Assembly: GCA_023213315.1 (NCBI GenBank)
Contig: JAKCPI010010584.1
Location: 22,787-86,786, forward strand
DNA: 64,000 nt
Direction of reading: 5' to 3'
Source: Euborellia annulipes
Lineage: Eukaryota; Arthropoda; Insecta; Dermaptera; Anisolabididae
The notes beneath the pieces were generated by a model. It did not search any database and was not told the origin of the DNA. It saw nothing but the letters and a program-made list of their open reading frames with translations. Positions 42,826-52,577 of the stretch are shown in pieces; the first letter of the stretch is position 1; every line of letters begins with the position of its first letter. The translations under genes were made by a program, and so were the position numbers.

Positions 42826-43085
42826 ACTTTCCTTTCTCTTACCTATATATGTTAATATTTATAGTATTGCATTCAAGTCAAAATTCGCTGTAGAAATTTT
42901 AATCGTTTTGAGGCCATCTGGGTCCTGCAAAATTGTCTATCTGTGTGTGTGTGTGTATGTGGTTGAGATAAAGAATGAAGAACATAAACGACGAAGTTGA
43001 AATTTAATATTATAAGCACAGAAAACAACTTTCAATTACCGAATTCAAGATAAAGTTGTGTGCTGTCACATCAGATTTTTTGTAG
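42826..43085 (+). repeat. HP composite repeat, short internally deleted copy
   Basis: Small hairpin (TTTCTCTTACCTATATATG), CAAGTCAAAATTCGCTGTAG, GTTTTGAGGCCATCTGG and a GT run. It jumps from GACGAAGTTGAAATTT to the large hairpin (AAGCACAGAAAACAACTTTC to CACATCAGATTTTTT). Both terminal hairpins are kept although most of the middle is gone. Confidence 0.8.
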
Positions 43086-43724
43086 ATATTTCGACCCCAA
43101 TGTCTTTGAATTCGAAACGTTTGCAAAACACCTGTTGAACGACAATGGGATAGAAATATTTAGAAAATAGACGAATAATACCCAAATTATATTTCTTCGT
43201 GTTGAATGCTTAAATGAAAATTTTTATTTTCGCTATGGCCTCCATCTACAGTCGATCATTTAAAATTTCAAAAAAAAAAAATTAATAGACAAATAAAAAA
43301 GATCTGGGTACTGTACTGTGCTGGGAGTCACATCAGATTTATTTGATTAAAAATTGCTTGTTTGTATTTATTTCTTGAAAATTGCCAATTTTAGTTAAAT
43401 TCTAAAAACCCTTTGTCCCCTTGGTGTTAAGTGAAGTGCACCAAAGGCAAGAGGCGCGGCTAGTAAATATAAAACCTCTGATTTTTTTTTCTTGATATAT
43501 TTTAAGTCGACTGATCTTTTCTCATGCGGTCTGTTCTGCTGTCAAAGACGTAAAGACAAGAATGTGTGTGTGTGTCTATGGATGAGTGCGTTTGTTGGCA
43601 TGCTAAACCAATGAGGCTTTAATCAATCAATACCAAAATTTAAGCTTAATCTTCTGGCGAGGGATGGAACCTCTAGAGACTAGCTAGTCTATTTATAGGA
43701 TAATATAAGTCAATTCTAAAGCGA
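43086..43724. other. Mostly unassigned segment
   Basis: A decayed HP hairpin may lie at 43299-43345 (GATCTGGGTACTG and GTCACATCAGATTTA). AGGCGCGGCTAGT at 43451-43463 resembles a Helitron end without other support. Confidence 0.3.
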
Positions 43725-44100
43725 TATTTTACCATGGCGACGATAAACAATTGTATTCCTCATTTCTGCCTGCTAGTTAGGCAGCCCAATTGACTCTCCA
43801 CAACACACAAGCATTGTCTGTGTGAACTTACCTAAAGTGTTGGATTCTGTGGGACTTTTATTATAGGCCATAAACCATCCCTTTTGAACAATAGATAGCT
43901 GAGGCTTTTTAAATCAAATAAATTTGATCAGAAATAGAATAGAATTTCAATTTTTTTTACTTTCTCTTACCCTATAATTTTTTTATTAATTTCTTTTTCT
44001 TATTTGGAAAAAAATCAATTTATTTCAAAATTTGAATGAAACTTTTATCCCAATTTTAATTAAATTTTTCCGATATCTATCGATTAATATTAATACCTAA
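43725..44100 (+). repeat. Fold-back family M, half copy
   Basis: TTTACCATGGCGACGATAAA, TAGTTAGGCAGCCCAATTGA, CATCCCTTTTGAACAATAGA and TTTTTAAATCAAATAAATT match the arms of 32141-32743. A stub of a small HP hairpin (TTACTTTCTCTTACCC) is embedded at 43958-43973. Confidence 0.7.
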
Positions 44101-44959
44101 TTGATGAGAAAATTGATTTTAGACCCTTAATTATAAAGAGCCAATCACAAAAAAATACCCTAAATCTTAATTCTCTAAAAAAGAGGTTTTTCGTATTTAT
44201 TTATTGCTTAATCCAAATCGAGGCCGCTAACCACCTAAAATGAATGCATTTCATAAAAATAAAATACGAAAGACATTTGTTTATGCATATAAAACTTCTT
44301 GTATTTTAATCTCTAAAATCTATCGCATTAATTTCATTAGAGTGAAAATACTCAACTGATGTTAGTATTCTAATAAATAACTATTCACCTCTTCCCTTAT
44401 AGCCTACTACTATTTTCTTGGCAATAAAATTGATAGTTAAATCTCCTTCTTGGGAGCTTTTAAAGTAATGGATAATTTATTTACAAACATCTCGAAAACC
44501 TACAGAGAAGAAAAAGAAAGAAAAAAAAAATTAAATTAAATTTGATTCTATGAAAAGGATATTATTACTTCCTTAATGAGTGCATTCAAATATTTTATTG
44601 CGATGGCTTCCAACCGAGAGATCGTCTTTTTAATTATAATTTTAACATGGTCATTTTAAAATACAAATTATTATGAATTGCAAAAATAAACATAATTCAA
44701 TTACAATATTTTCTTTAGAAGTATTAGAATTGCCAAGTGAGCAGGGAGGAAAGAAGCAGAAAATTGATTTAATCAAAAAGTATGGTCGATTTGTAAGGCC
44801 CAATGCTCACTACAGATGCGAATGCCCACTAGGGGTATAACTTTTTTACAACCTCGTATCCCTGTATCATAATTTGATGAACTTTTACTAAAGATTTAAT
44901 AAAATCTTACTTTCAAGAAGATTTGATTAAAAAAAAAACGCCATGCACAAAATCATTTT
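44101..44959. other. Unassigned AT-rich segment
   Basis: Nothing recognised. Confidence 0.3.
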
Positions 44960-45255
44960 TTGCCAATTTTTGAAAAAATTCTTGAAAAAAAACTCGCAAA
45001 AGACTCGCCGAAAAAAAAAACGCACCGAAAAGAAAGACTCGCCGAAAATTTTCTCTCCCTAAGCAAAATCTCGCCGAAAACAAACTCGCTGAAAATTTTT
45101 CGCCGAAAACAAACTCGCCGAAAATCTGAAAAGTTCCAAAATAAAATATTTAAAAAAGATCTGGTGTGACTGTCGCACCAGATTTTTAAAAATATTTTAT
45201 TTTGGAACTTTCCAGATTTTCGGCGAGTTTGTTTTCGGCGAGAAAATTTTCGCCA
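44960..45255. repeat. TCGCCGAAAA-repeat fold-back with HP mini-hairpin at its apex
   Basis: The left side has at least six spaced copies of CTCGCCGAAAA-like units. From about 45090 the sequence is an almost perfect inverted repeat: CGCCGAAAACAAACTCGCCG, AAAGTTCCAAAATAAAATAT and inverses to about 45250. The apex (45160-45188) is GATCTGGTGTGACTGTCGCA closing with CCAGATT, a mini version of the HP large hairpin. The 106-codon minus frame here simply translates the repeats. Confidence 0.8.
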
Positions 45256-46191
45256 AGTTATACCGCCCCCCATAATAATTTTGTATATTTTACATATAAT
45301 ATTATATGGTTTTCGAATGGGGGGGGGGGGCGCTAAAAAGGTATTGTGCCCCGGGCGCGAGTTAAGCTCACTACGCCACTTCAGAGATAAGAGACTGTAA
45401 AACTTTGTTTTATTTTATTCACACTCTATAAAAATATTAAAGTTTATTGGTGAGAATTAAGTATATTAATACCCAATTAAGAGCTATTAAGATATTTTTA
45501 TTGTTTCTTTTTTAAGTATACAAAATTATATCTAACTTCTGTAATAAAGGGTGGTCTTGTAAACTACTTGGATTTTAGCAAATCGATTATTTTTTCACTT
45601 AAATGTATCACAGTTCGGCGATATGTTCCTTCGGACACAAATATAATCAGGGGTCCAAGTAGCTAGCCTTTTAAAGGCCAATGAACGAAAAATAAAAAAA
45701 AAAAACTTTTTATTAAAGTTATTACTCGAAAGAGTTTATCTCAATTTTTACGGCTGTTATGATTCATTTCGTTAAATTAAAAAAAAAAAAAGATTTTCAT
45801 AAAGGAGAGAGATTTTACCTTTTATCACCCCCTCCATCTCCCTCCCCTTCCCTTTCCTTTCCCCATTAAAGGGGCATGAAAAGGAGATTATAAAAAGCTG
45901 TTAGTAATAGAAATGTATGCACGTTGATGGAGAAATTTTATTCCCTCTTTAAATGTTAACAATTCAAAAGTATTGGAATTTTAACCCTTCCGTTTTTCTC
46001 ACCCTCCATCTCATTACAATTTGAAACCCGAAGGGAATGATAGAGTGTGAATAATTTCACCAGATTACGAAAGAAAATGTGTAAACATATTTTAATCTAA
46101 ATAAATCTTTTTTTTTTTCATTATCTACTGTGGAGCAAAACGAATGACTAACTTAAGGAAAAAATAAAGAAATAAAATTAGTGATAGTATC
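45256..46191. other. Unassigned segment
   Basis: No gene. A G run at 45320-45330 with GCGCTAAAAAGG, GTGCCCCGGGCGCGAG and CTCACTACGCCACTTC may be the end of an unpaired hAT-like MITE. Confidence 0.3.
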
Positions 46192-46490
46192 TAGGTACCG
46201 ACCGAATATTCGGGGTTTCGGCCAGTTTCGGCCAAAAATAATGGTTTCGGCCAAAAAATAGCCGAAACTTTCGGCCGGCCGAAACCAGAGTCTGAAAAAA
46301 TGGAATGAGACTCGCAGGCAAAAAAAAAAGGTAAAATGATTTTCACGGGAGGGAAAAAAAGATTCAAAATAAAAAAGGTAAAATGAAAAAAAATATTTTA
46401 TAGGAAATACAAGTTTCGGTTTCGGCCGAAACTAAGGTTGAGGCCGAATATTCGGGTTTCGGCTGAAAATCTTGTTTCGGTCGGACCCTA
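46192..46490 (-). mobile_element. hAT-like MITE family B with TSD ATAGTATC
   Basis: ATAGTATC at 46184-46191 and 46491-46498. The ends TAGGTACCGACCGAATATTC and TTTCGGTCGGACCCTA correspond to the reverse of the 38491 copy. It is about 60 bp shorter than the other two copies. Confidence 0.92.
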
Positions 46491-46561
46491 ATAGTATCTC
46501 TCAAATTTGATTGATAACAAGGTTTATTTGTTTAAAAATTGATTTAATTAAAAATTACTTA

Positions 46562-46590
46562 ACGCGTTTCGACATGGCTATCATCATCAG
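46562..46590 (-). ncRNA. Hammerhead-like motif (weak)
   Basis: On the minus strand CTGATGATGATAGCCATG and TCGAAACGCG. The CTGATGA box is canonical but stem II is poor. Confidence 0.3.
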
Positions 46591-46607
46591 AAATCTACTT
46601 ACTTACT

Positions 46608-46665
46608 TTCTCTCTCTATATATACGGGGTATGTAGCCCTATATTAACATATACATATAGGTAAA
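46608..46665 (-). repeat. Small HP hairpin, modified
   Basis: TTTCTCTCTCTATATATACG and ACATATACATATAGGTAAAA form an imperfect hairpin with a short insertion, related to the small HP hairpin. Confidence 0.5.
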
Positions 46666-46957
46666 AAAAAAAACTAGAAAAAAACTTTTAGGGTGAGGGG
46701 GGGGGGGCGTATTATTAAGTAGCCCCGGGGCCCGTCAAGTCTGCGGCCCTGGATACTGTATATTGATTCTACAGATTCAAACATATTACCTAATTATACA
46801 TTTCTTCTTTTGTTTTTAGATGGCTAGGATGGCGATTTTTTTTCGACTTTAACCTGAATCTTGTTCCTAAGTAATATTTTGAAAAAATATATACTACAGT
46901 AGTAGTACTTTAATAAATTTTTTTTACTGTTCAGATATTTTATTAAATAGGCATACT

Positions 46958-47245
46958 AGGTAAATAAAAGAAGAGCAGCTAAAATTATTTCATTTATTGA
47001 CCCACTAGGCTGACGTTTCGGTCTTGGTCAAGACCATCCTCAGAGCTTGCGGGCTGTCAATATAGGCATACAAACAATAACACAATGTATGCAATACAAT
47101 TTGTATGCCTATATTGACAGCCCGCAAGCTCTGAGGATGGTCTTGACCGAAACGTCAGCCTAGTGGGTCAATAAATGAAATAATTTTAGCTGCTCTTCTT
47201 TTATTTACCTATCAACGATTATCCAGCTATAAAATCCACATTTGT
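46958..47245 (+). mobile_element. Penelope-like fold-back insertion (TSD 11 bp)
   Basis: ATAGGCATACT is at 46947-46957 and 47246-47256. Arms of about 125 bp (AGGTAAATAAAAGAAGAGC to its inverse at 47210) are practically perfect, around a short loop near 47075-47100. A one-sided extension of 35 nt (47211-47245) lies between the right arm and the TSD. Each arm carries CTGAGGATGGTCTTGACC then GAAACGTCAG, a hammerhead-like motif. Near identity of the arms points to a recent event or to inverted-copy synthesis. Confidence 0.82.
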
Positions 47246-47256
47246 ATAGGCATACT

Positions 47257-48451
47257 CTTGATAAAATATACAGAGGATAATAATCTAAGAATTAGATAAT
47301 CTAAGAAATAATAAGATAAATAAATAGTGTTTTAAATACTTTTAAAGGAATATGAAGAGGGGTTAGTTAAATTGAAGAGACCCCAATCAAAAATCAAAGA
47401 GAATTTCTCGATAAAATAAAAATTTGAAATTTTTATAAACATTTTTCTATTCTCTCATTCCATTATTTATTTATTTTTTTATAACATGAGCCCCATTTGT
47501 TGGAAAATGTTGTTCCTGTCATGTTTAAATGCATGTTGTTGCTGAAATTTTAATAGATTTATATTTCGAGAATAAAAAGGGAGAGAGAGAGAAAAAGAAG
47601 GGCCAACCAAGAGAGGCAGCAGGCATGTTTCGAATTCGCTTACATCCCAATTTCGTCAGCTACAACAACATGCTTCCTCTCAACATGTTTGTGGTTCATT
47701 GAGAACATGGCTGCCCAAACATCAAGTCATTTGCTTTCATTTAACTTCTTTATGGTACAATAATTAAACAAAGAATCATAATATTAATAAAAATATGAAT
47801 AATTCATTATGTTATAACAAAAATAAGGTCTCTAACAGTGGCGGTCCCAGAATTTTGTCAAGGAGTGGCCCAAATTTTTTATTTTTATTTTTTACTTTCA
47901 TTTTTTCGAAAGCGAAAGCCATTTAGACCCCGACTCTATTTATTTCACCTGAATGGCCCAAAATTTATGGTGTAGGGAAGGTGAAGAGGCAGTGGCGCAT
48001 ACCAGAAGAGTAGTGGGTAATAGGGGTGATATTTATTTAGTTCCGTATTCAAATTAACTAAAAGTAAACATGTTTCGGTAACTTGCCACTCCCTTCTTCA
48101 GTGCTAAAACAAGAGAGAGAACCGGGATTAGGCTAGTTGTTCTATTTTTCAATGAAGAAAATATTAAATTTTTTTATAAAAATAATTTGTTGACAGCCTT
48201 CTTACAAAACGTGTTAGTCCTAGTTCGTAAATTTTCTCCCCTCCTTCCCCCCAAGGATTTTTTTAGTCCTAGTTCTTAAATTTTCTCCCCCTCCCTTCCC
48301 TGCAAGGATTTTTTGGTAGTTGTTTACAAATTATTTTTATAAACAAAATTTTAACCCCTTCATAAAAATGTTTCGGTAACTTGCCTCTTTGGTAATTAAG
48401 ATATGTTACAGTTTAGATAGATAATTTGAAATAGGATTTTTTAATTTAAAC
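47257..48451. other. Mostly unassigned segment
   Basis: Contains a possible hAT end CAGTGGCGGTCCCAGAA (47838-47854), a minus-strand hammerhead-like motif at 48071-48101 (CTGAAGAAGGG with TTACCGAAAC) and a two-unit tandem repeat of about 52 bp (48213-48316; TAGTCCTAGTTCGTAAATTT). No gene. Confidence 0.35.
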
Positions 48452-48812
48452 TAGGAACCGACCGAATATTCGGTTTCGGTTTCGGCCAAAAATCCTGGTT
48501 TCGGCCGTAGTTTCGGCCGGCCGAAACCTGAGTCTGAAAAGATGGGATGAAACACAAAAAAATGTCAAATGATTTGCAAAAGCGGAAAAGGTGCGGAAAA
48601 AAATTTAGTCTCCCTAAAAAAAAAGGTATAATGATTTTCACGGGAGGGGAAAAAATTTCAAAAAAAAAAAAAAAAAAAAAAAAAAGGTAAAATTATATGA
48701 ATTTTTTTTTATAAGAAATACAAGTTTCGGTTTCGGTTACGGTTTCGGCTGAAACTAAGATTGAGGCCTAATATTCGGTTTCGGTTGAAAATCTTGTTTC
48801 GGTCGGACCCTA
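48452..48812 (-). mobile_element. hAT-like MITE family B with TSD ATTTAAAC
   Basis: ATTTAAAC at 48444-48451 and 48813-48820. The ends TAGGAACCGACCGAATATTC and TTTCGGTCGGACCCTA match the other family B copies. The interior has GGTTTCGGCCGTAG-type repeats and an A run at 48660-48684. Confidence 0.92.
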
Positions 48813-48937
48813 ATTTAAACCAATTAATTACGGTTATCTCTCTATTTGTTTCTTGACAGTTTTTGGTATTGGAGGAGAGAGCAACAAGTTCCCGAAGCAT
48901 GTTTGCCTATAAAATCAAATAAATTGATACTCTATCC

Positions 48938-48956
48938 CAGTGGTCTTCAAACTTTG
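48938..48956 (+). mobile_element. hAT-type MITE end (solo terminus)
   Basis: CAGTGGTCTTCAAACTTTG is a typical hAT terminal repeat. GTGAACCCCCAGAGAAGTGC near 49230 could be internal, but no right end was found. Confidence 0.45.
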
Positions 48957-49447
48957 TCTGCTTCCCGAACCCTTTAACTATAAGGTTTTTTTTCCCATTC
49001 CACCCTTAAAGAAATATATTTTAAAATAAATCAATATATTATAGGTACCTTATTTATATAAAAACAAATAAAGAATAGTAAGTAGCTTTTGCATTTTTTA
49101 TAAAAAAACTTTCACGTGATGTTTTTTTACAAAATAAATTTATAAGAAATAAGCTGCAATCATGATTATTTTCTTTGCTGTTTAAAAGACAGTCCAGTAT
49201 ATACAATAGAATTTTTATTTTGACTCGCGTGAACCCCCAGAGAAGTGCCCTGGACCCCCGTGATTCTTCGGTACACAGTTTGATGTCGACTATTCTATTT
49301 AGACGGAAACATTCTTTTTATATTAATATATATTTAATACATCCTGCTCTAAATTATCTCAACTTATTAAGTTTTTTATTATCATCAATTCATTTAAAAT
49401 TTAATTATTGCGTTTTAAGAAAAATTTTAAATGAATGCCTTTTAAGT
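48957..49447. other. Unassigned AT-rich segment
   Basis: Contains a 103-codon open frame (49175-49486) that runs into a SINE and has no recognisable domain; probably chance. Confidence 0.3.
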
Positions 49448-49645
49448 ATTCCGATGATTTTATTAAAATCTTTTGGATACCTATGACTTACATAAGAATG
49501 CCTGGGCCCCAAATATATTTATATTTTATTAATAAAAATGAGTTATCGTAAAAAGTTTTATATGACCTAGGTAGCCGAAAAGACTGCGTGTATGTGTGTG
49601 TGAATATGAATGGGAATAAGTGTGAGTGTTTAAAAAAAGAAGAAA
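49448..49645 (+). mobile_element. tRNA-derived SINE, 3' body and tail
   Basis: TTCCGATGATTTTATTAAAA, GCCTGGGCCCCAAATATATT, AAAGTTTTATATGACCTAGG, AGCCGAAAAGACTGCGTG and a GTGTGTGAATATGAATGG tail. Head missing. Confidence 0.75.
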
Positions 49646-49679
49646 AAAATGCGCAATTTGTTGTTTTATTTCAGTTATA

Positions 49680-49968
49680 CCAATATACTCAGTGTATTTA
49701 ACGTTAGTGTTTGTTTATTTCTTATCGCTCAGGGGCCCACATCTTGTGGGTATGGATGGCGGCCACGAGCTGCCCGGGCTGGGACAGGCAGTCATTCAGT
49801 TCTTTGTATGTCTGTCTCTTCCTTCCTCTTTTCAACAGGCGACGGGCCGGCCTGTCCTATTTCTTCCGGTCGCAAAAACGCGTGATAATAGGGTGCAGGG
49901 TAAAAGTGAGGTCCGCTGACCCCGCATCGCGGTAATAAGGAAAGGACAGAAGAAGAAGTTTGTTTATT
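49680..49968 (+). mobile_element. GC-rich retroposon-like segment
   Basis: A composition island (GGTATGGATGGCGGCCACGA, CGACGGGCCGGCCTGTCC, CGCTGACCCCGCATCGCGG) ends in AAGGACAGAAGAAGAAG, a short A/G tail of the kind seen at some non-LTR element ends. Three overlapping frames of 74-97 codons give no recognisable protein. A single copy, so class unresolved. Confidence 0.4.
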
Positions 49969-50357
49969 TATTGTTGCGTTTTCATAGTTACTGTAGATAG
50001 AAATTGATAAAATTCGATATGGCGTTTAAAGAAAGTGTTGGTGGTTTGGTTGGATCAAAAACATTCCAAAGTCAAGATTCCACAGGATCAAACTGGTTTT
50101 ATATTTATTTAATTTAATTTGTCTATATTCTCAATGATGACTCTCTCACTCTCTCCCTATTGATCTCCGTTTCTCTCCCTCTCTCTCTTTGGATCATTTG
50201 AGATTTTATAAATATACTTAAGTTTACACAATTTAGTTGGTTGGCTCATTAGAAATTGTTTAAAATCAAAGGATAGTTTACTTGAATTGTTCAGTGTGTT
50301 TTTTTGTGTTGTTGATCTACAGGGGATAGACAAAATAAAATGGACACGGGGCATATA
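49969..50357. other. Unassigned segment
   Basis: Nothing recognised; a CT-rich patch lies near 50140-50190. Confidence 0.3.
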
Positions 50358-50963
50358 GACAAGTGGTAAAGCCCGCGGCGCGGCTAAGCCCCCTGGACCC
50401 CCTTGCATGCATCAAATTTATTCTTGCTCACTGTTTGGAAATTTTGCATAAATGTAAATTAAGTTGTATGCTGGGTATGTGAGATTGGAGTTGGGAAGAA
50501 TAAAACCAGCGTTGTCGAACACCTTTACACTTTTATTCAGGCAGACGTTTCGGTAACCATAACGGTTGCCATCTTCAGTGCCAATGAAAGTTTTTTAAGG
50601 TGTCCCTGTCATATATGATAATCTTATATAGTATAGGAAGCATCAGCCTGGAGCGCTCGGCAAGTGTATACTATATAAGATTATCATATATGACAGGGAC
50701 ACCTTAAAAAACTTTCATTGGCACTGAAGATGGCAACCGTTATGGTTACCGAAACGTCTGCCTGAATATAAGTGTAAAGGTGTTCGACAACGCTGGTTTT
50801 ATTCTTCCCAACTCCAATTTTGCACAAATTTCCCTCTCTGACTTATAAGTTAGTCTTAAATTTCCCTCTCTAACTCCACTTCCTTTAAATCTGGCGTATC
50901 AGCGAGAGAACAGGCACATACACACAGGGACAGGAAGTCAATGGCTAGCGCTTTATATATAGA
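50358..50963 (-). mobile_element. Helitron-like element split by a fold-back
   Basis: On the minus strand the 5' side starts TCTATATATAAAGCGCTAGC. The 3' side has GGGGGTCCAGGGGGCTTAGC and GCGGGCTTTACCACTTG, similar to the 8499 Helitron end (GCGGGCTTTGCGACTAG) but with a changed terminal tetranucleotide. A shorter relative is at 28032-28265. The fold-back at 50454-50815 interrupts it. Confidence 0.65.
50454..50815. mobile_element. Penelope-like fold-back insertion (TSD 14 bp)
   Basis: AATTTTGCATAAAT (50440-50453) and AATTTTGCACAAAT (50816-50829) flank it, one mismatch. Arms of about 150 bp run from GGAGTTGGGAAGAATAAAAC to its inverse at 50815, around a loop of about 30 nt. A 33-nt extension lies at 50454-50486, left side only. 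Each arm has CTGAAGATGGCAACC, a loop, then GGTTACCGAAACGTCTG. Confidence 0.82.
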
Positions 50964-51381
50964 ATAATGTGTTGAGCCCCCATTTGCTTGTAGAAATTTT
51001 TACAGGTTATTCCGGGGACTCTAGGATGTCTATCCTAATTTTTCGACCTCGAGGACTTTGTGCTATCTTGGCTGGAGAGGAAGGGAGGGGGACAAAGACC
51101 TCAACATTTTAGGACTTTTCAGTTTTTTTTTTTTTTTTTATATCTCATAAACTAATCATATTTAATGCACCATAGTACAATACGGAGTTGTAGAGCATTA
51201 AATTTGTTAAAATGAATTTCTAGACCCAATATTAACCGAGATACGGCCGATCAAAGTTAGACAAAGTTTCTTGAAATGTAAAACAAATAGAAAATTCGTT
51301 CGGCCGTTTTTCAGTTAATATTAGGTCTACAAGTTCGATTTATCAACCAAATACTCTACAGTTTTGTATAGTATTATGGTA

Positions 51382-52421
51382 CTAGCTGCGGTAGGGTTGC
51401 CTTCGGCAACCCTACCCCGCTAGGCCCTGGCGGGCGGCGTCTCGGGATATGACTAAGAGTTGTCCAGATAAATGTATTTTAATTAATTATGAAAAAGAGT
51501 TTTTATTTTTTATTTTAAATATTTGATTAATATATTTTTCAATTATTTACACCCTAAGGAAGCGTAATTTTAAATTTTATTAAAAACGAATGAAAAATAA
51601 ATTTCAGGGGGGGGCAGGGGGGTGATTGAACTTTCTGAGGTCTAAAATACCATTTTTCAATTATTTACACCCTAAGAAAGCGTCATTTTAAATTTTATTA
51701 AAATCGAATGAAAAATAAATTTTAGGGGGGGGTCAGGGGGGTGATTGAACTTTCTGATGTCTAAAATACCATTTTTCAATTATTTACACCCTAAGAAAGC
51801 GTCATTTTAAATTTTATTAAAATCGATTGAAAAATAAATTTCAGGGGGGTCAGGGGGGTGTTTGAACTTTCTGATGTCTAAAATACCATTTTTCAATTAT
51901 TTACACCCTAAGAAAGCAACATTTTAAATTTTATTAAAATCGAATGAAAAATAAATTTCAGGGGGGCAGGGGGGTGATTGAACTTTCTGGGGTCTAAAAT
52001 ACCATTTTTCAATTATTTACACCCTAAGAAAGCGTCATTTTAAATTTTATTAAAATCGAATGAAAAATAAAAAAAATAAAATTTTGGGGGGGGGGGGGGT
52101 GGGGGCGCAGAGCGGAAAAATCTTTTCAAATGTCGAATTGTTAGGGGGAGGAAGAGTTTTTATTTTTCATTTTAAAGATTTGATAAATATATTTTTCATA
52201 AAGCGAGTTAGATCCTGTTTTCCAATGCTTTGCTATGGGGTAATTGATAACCCCCAAAAAGGGGGGTTCCCTACCCCTAATTCGATATAATGATAGCCTA
52301 AAACCACCCCCGGAAAATTCCCTACCCATTAAAAAAAACTCCATGAAAATCGGTCCAGTAGTTTCGGAGTCTATGCGTTACAAACAGACAGACAGACAGA
52401 GATTGTCTTTTATATAATAAT
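51382..52421 (-). mobile_element. Helentron/DINE-like element, copy 1
   Basis: On the minus strand the 3' end is a long hairpin (GGTAGGGTTGCC, GAA, GGCAACCCTACC), then GCAGCTAG next to T. The 5' region has GACAATCTCTGTCTGTC and GTAACGCATAGACTCCG, AAACTACTGGACCGATTTTC, a well-known Helitron 5' phrase of arthropods and other invertebrates. The middle is an array of about five 117-bp units. It has no coding part. Confidence 0.82.
51534..52075. repeat. Tandem array, about 5 units of 117 bp
   Basis: Units share TTTTTCAATTATTTACACCC, TAAGAAAGCGTCATTTTAAA, TTAAAATCGAATGAAAAATA and a G-run GGGGTCAGGGGGGTGATTG. Starts near 51534, 51651, 51770, 51887 and 52003. Confidence 0.92.
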
Positions 52422-52577
52422 ACTAGCTGCGGTAGGGTTGCCTTCGGCAACCCTACCCCGCTAGACCCTGGCGGGCGGCGTCTCGGGATATGACTAAGAG
52501 TTGTCCAGATAAATGTATTTTAATTAATTATGAAAAAAGAGTTTTTATTTTTTATTTTAAATATTTGATTAATATAT

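Noticed and set aside
44953..45273. 106-codon minus frame
   Set aside because: Encodes repeats of the TCGCCGAAAA unit (FSRR-type repeats) in a palindrome; not a gene.
49626..49935. Three overlapping frames of 74-97 codons in a GC-rich island
   Set aside because: Three frames open at once over the same short island, no domain in any; better explained by composition.
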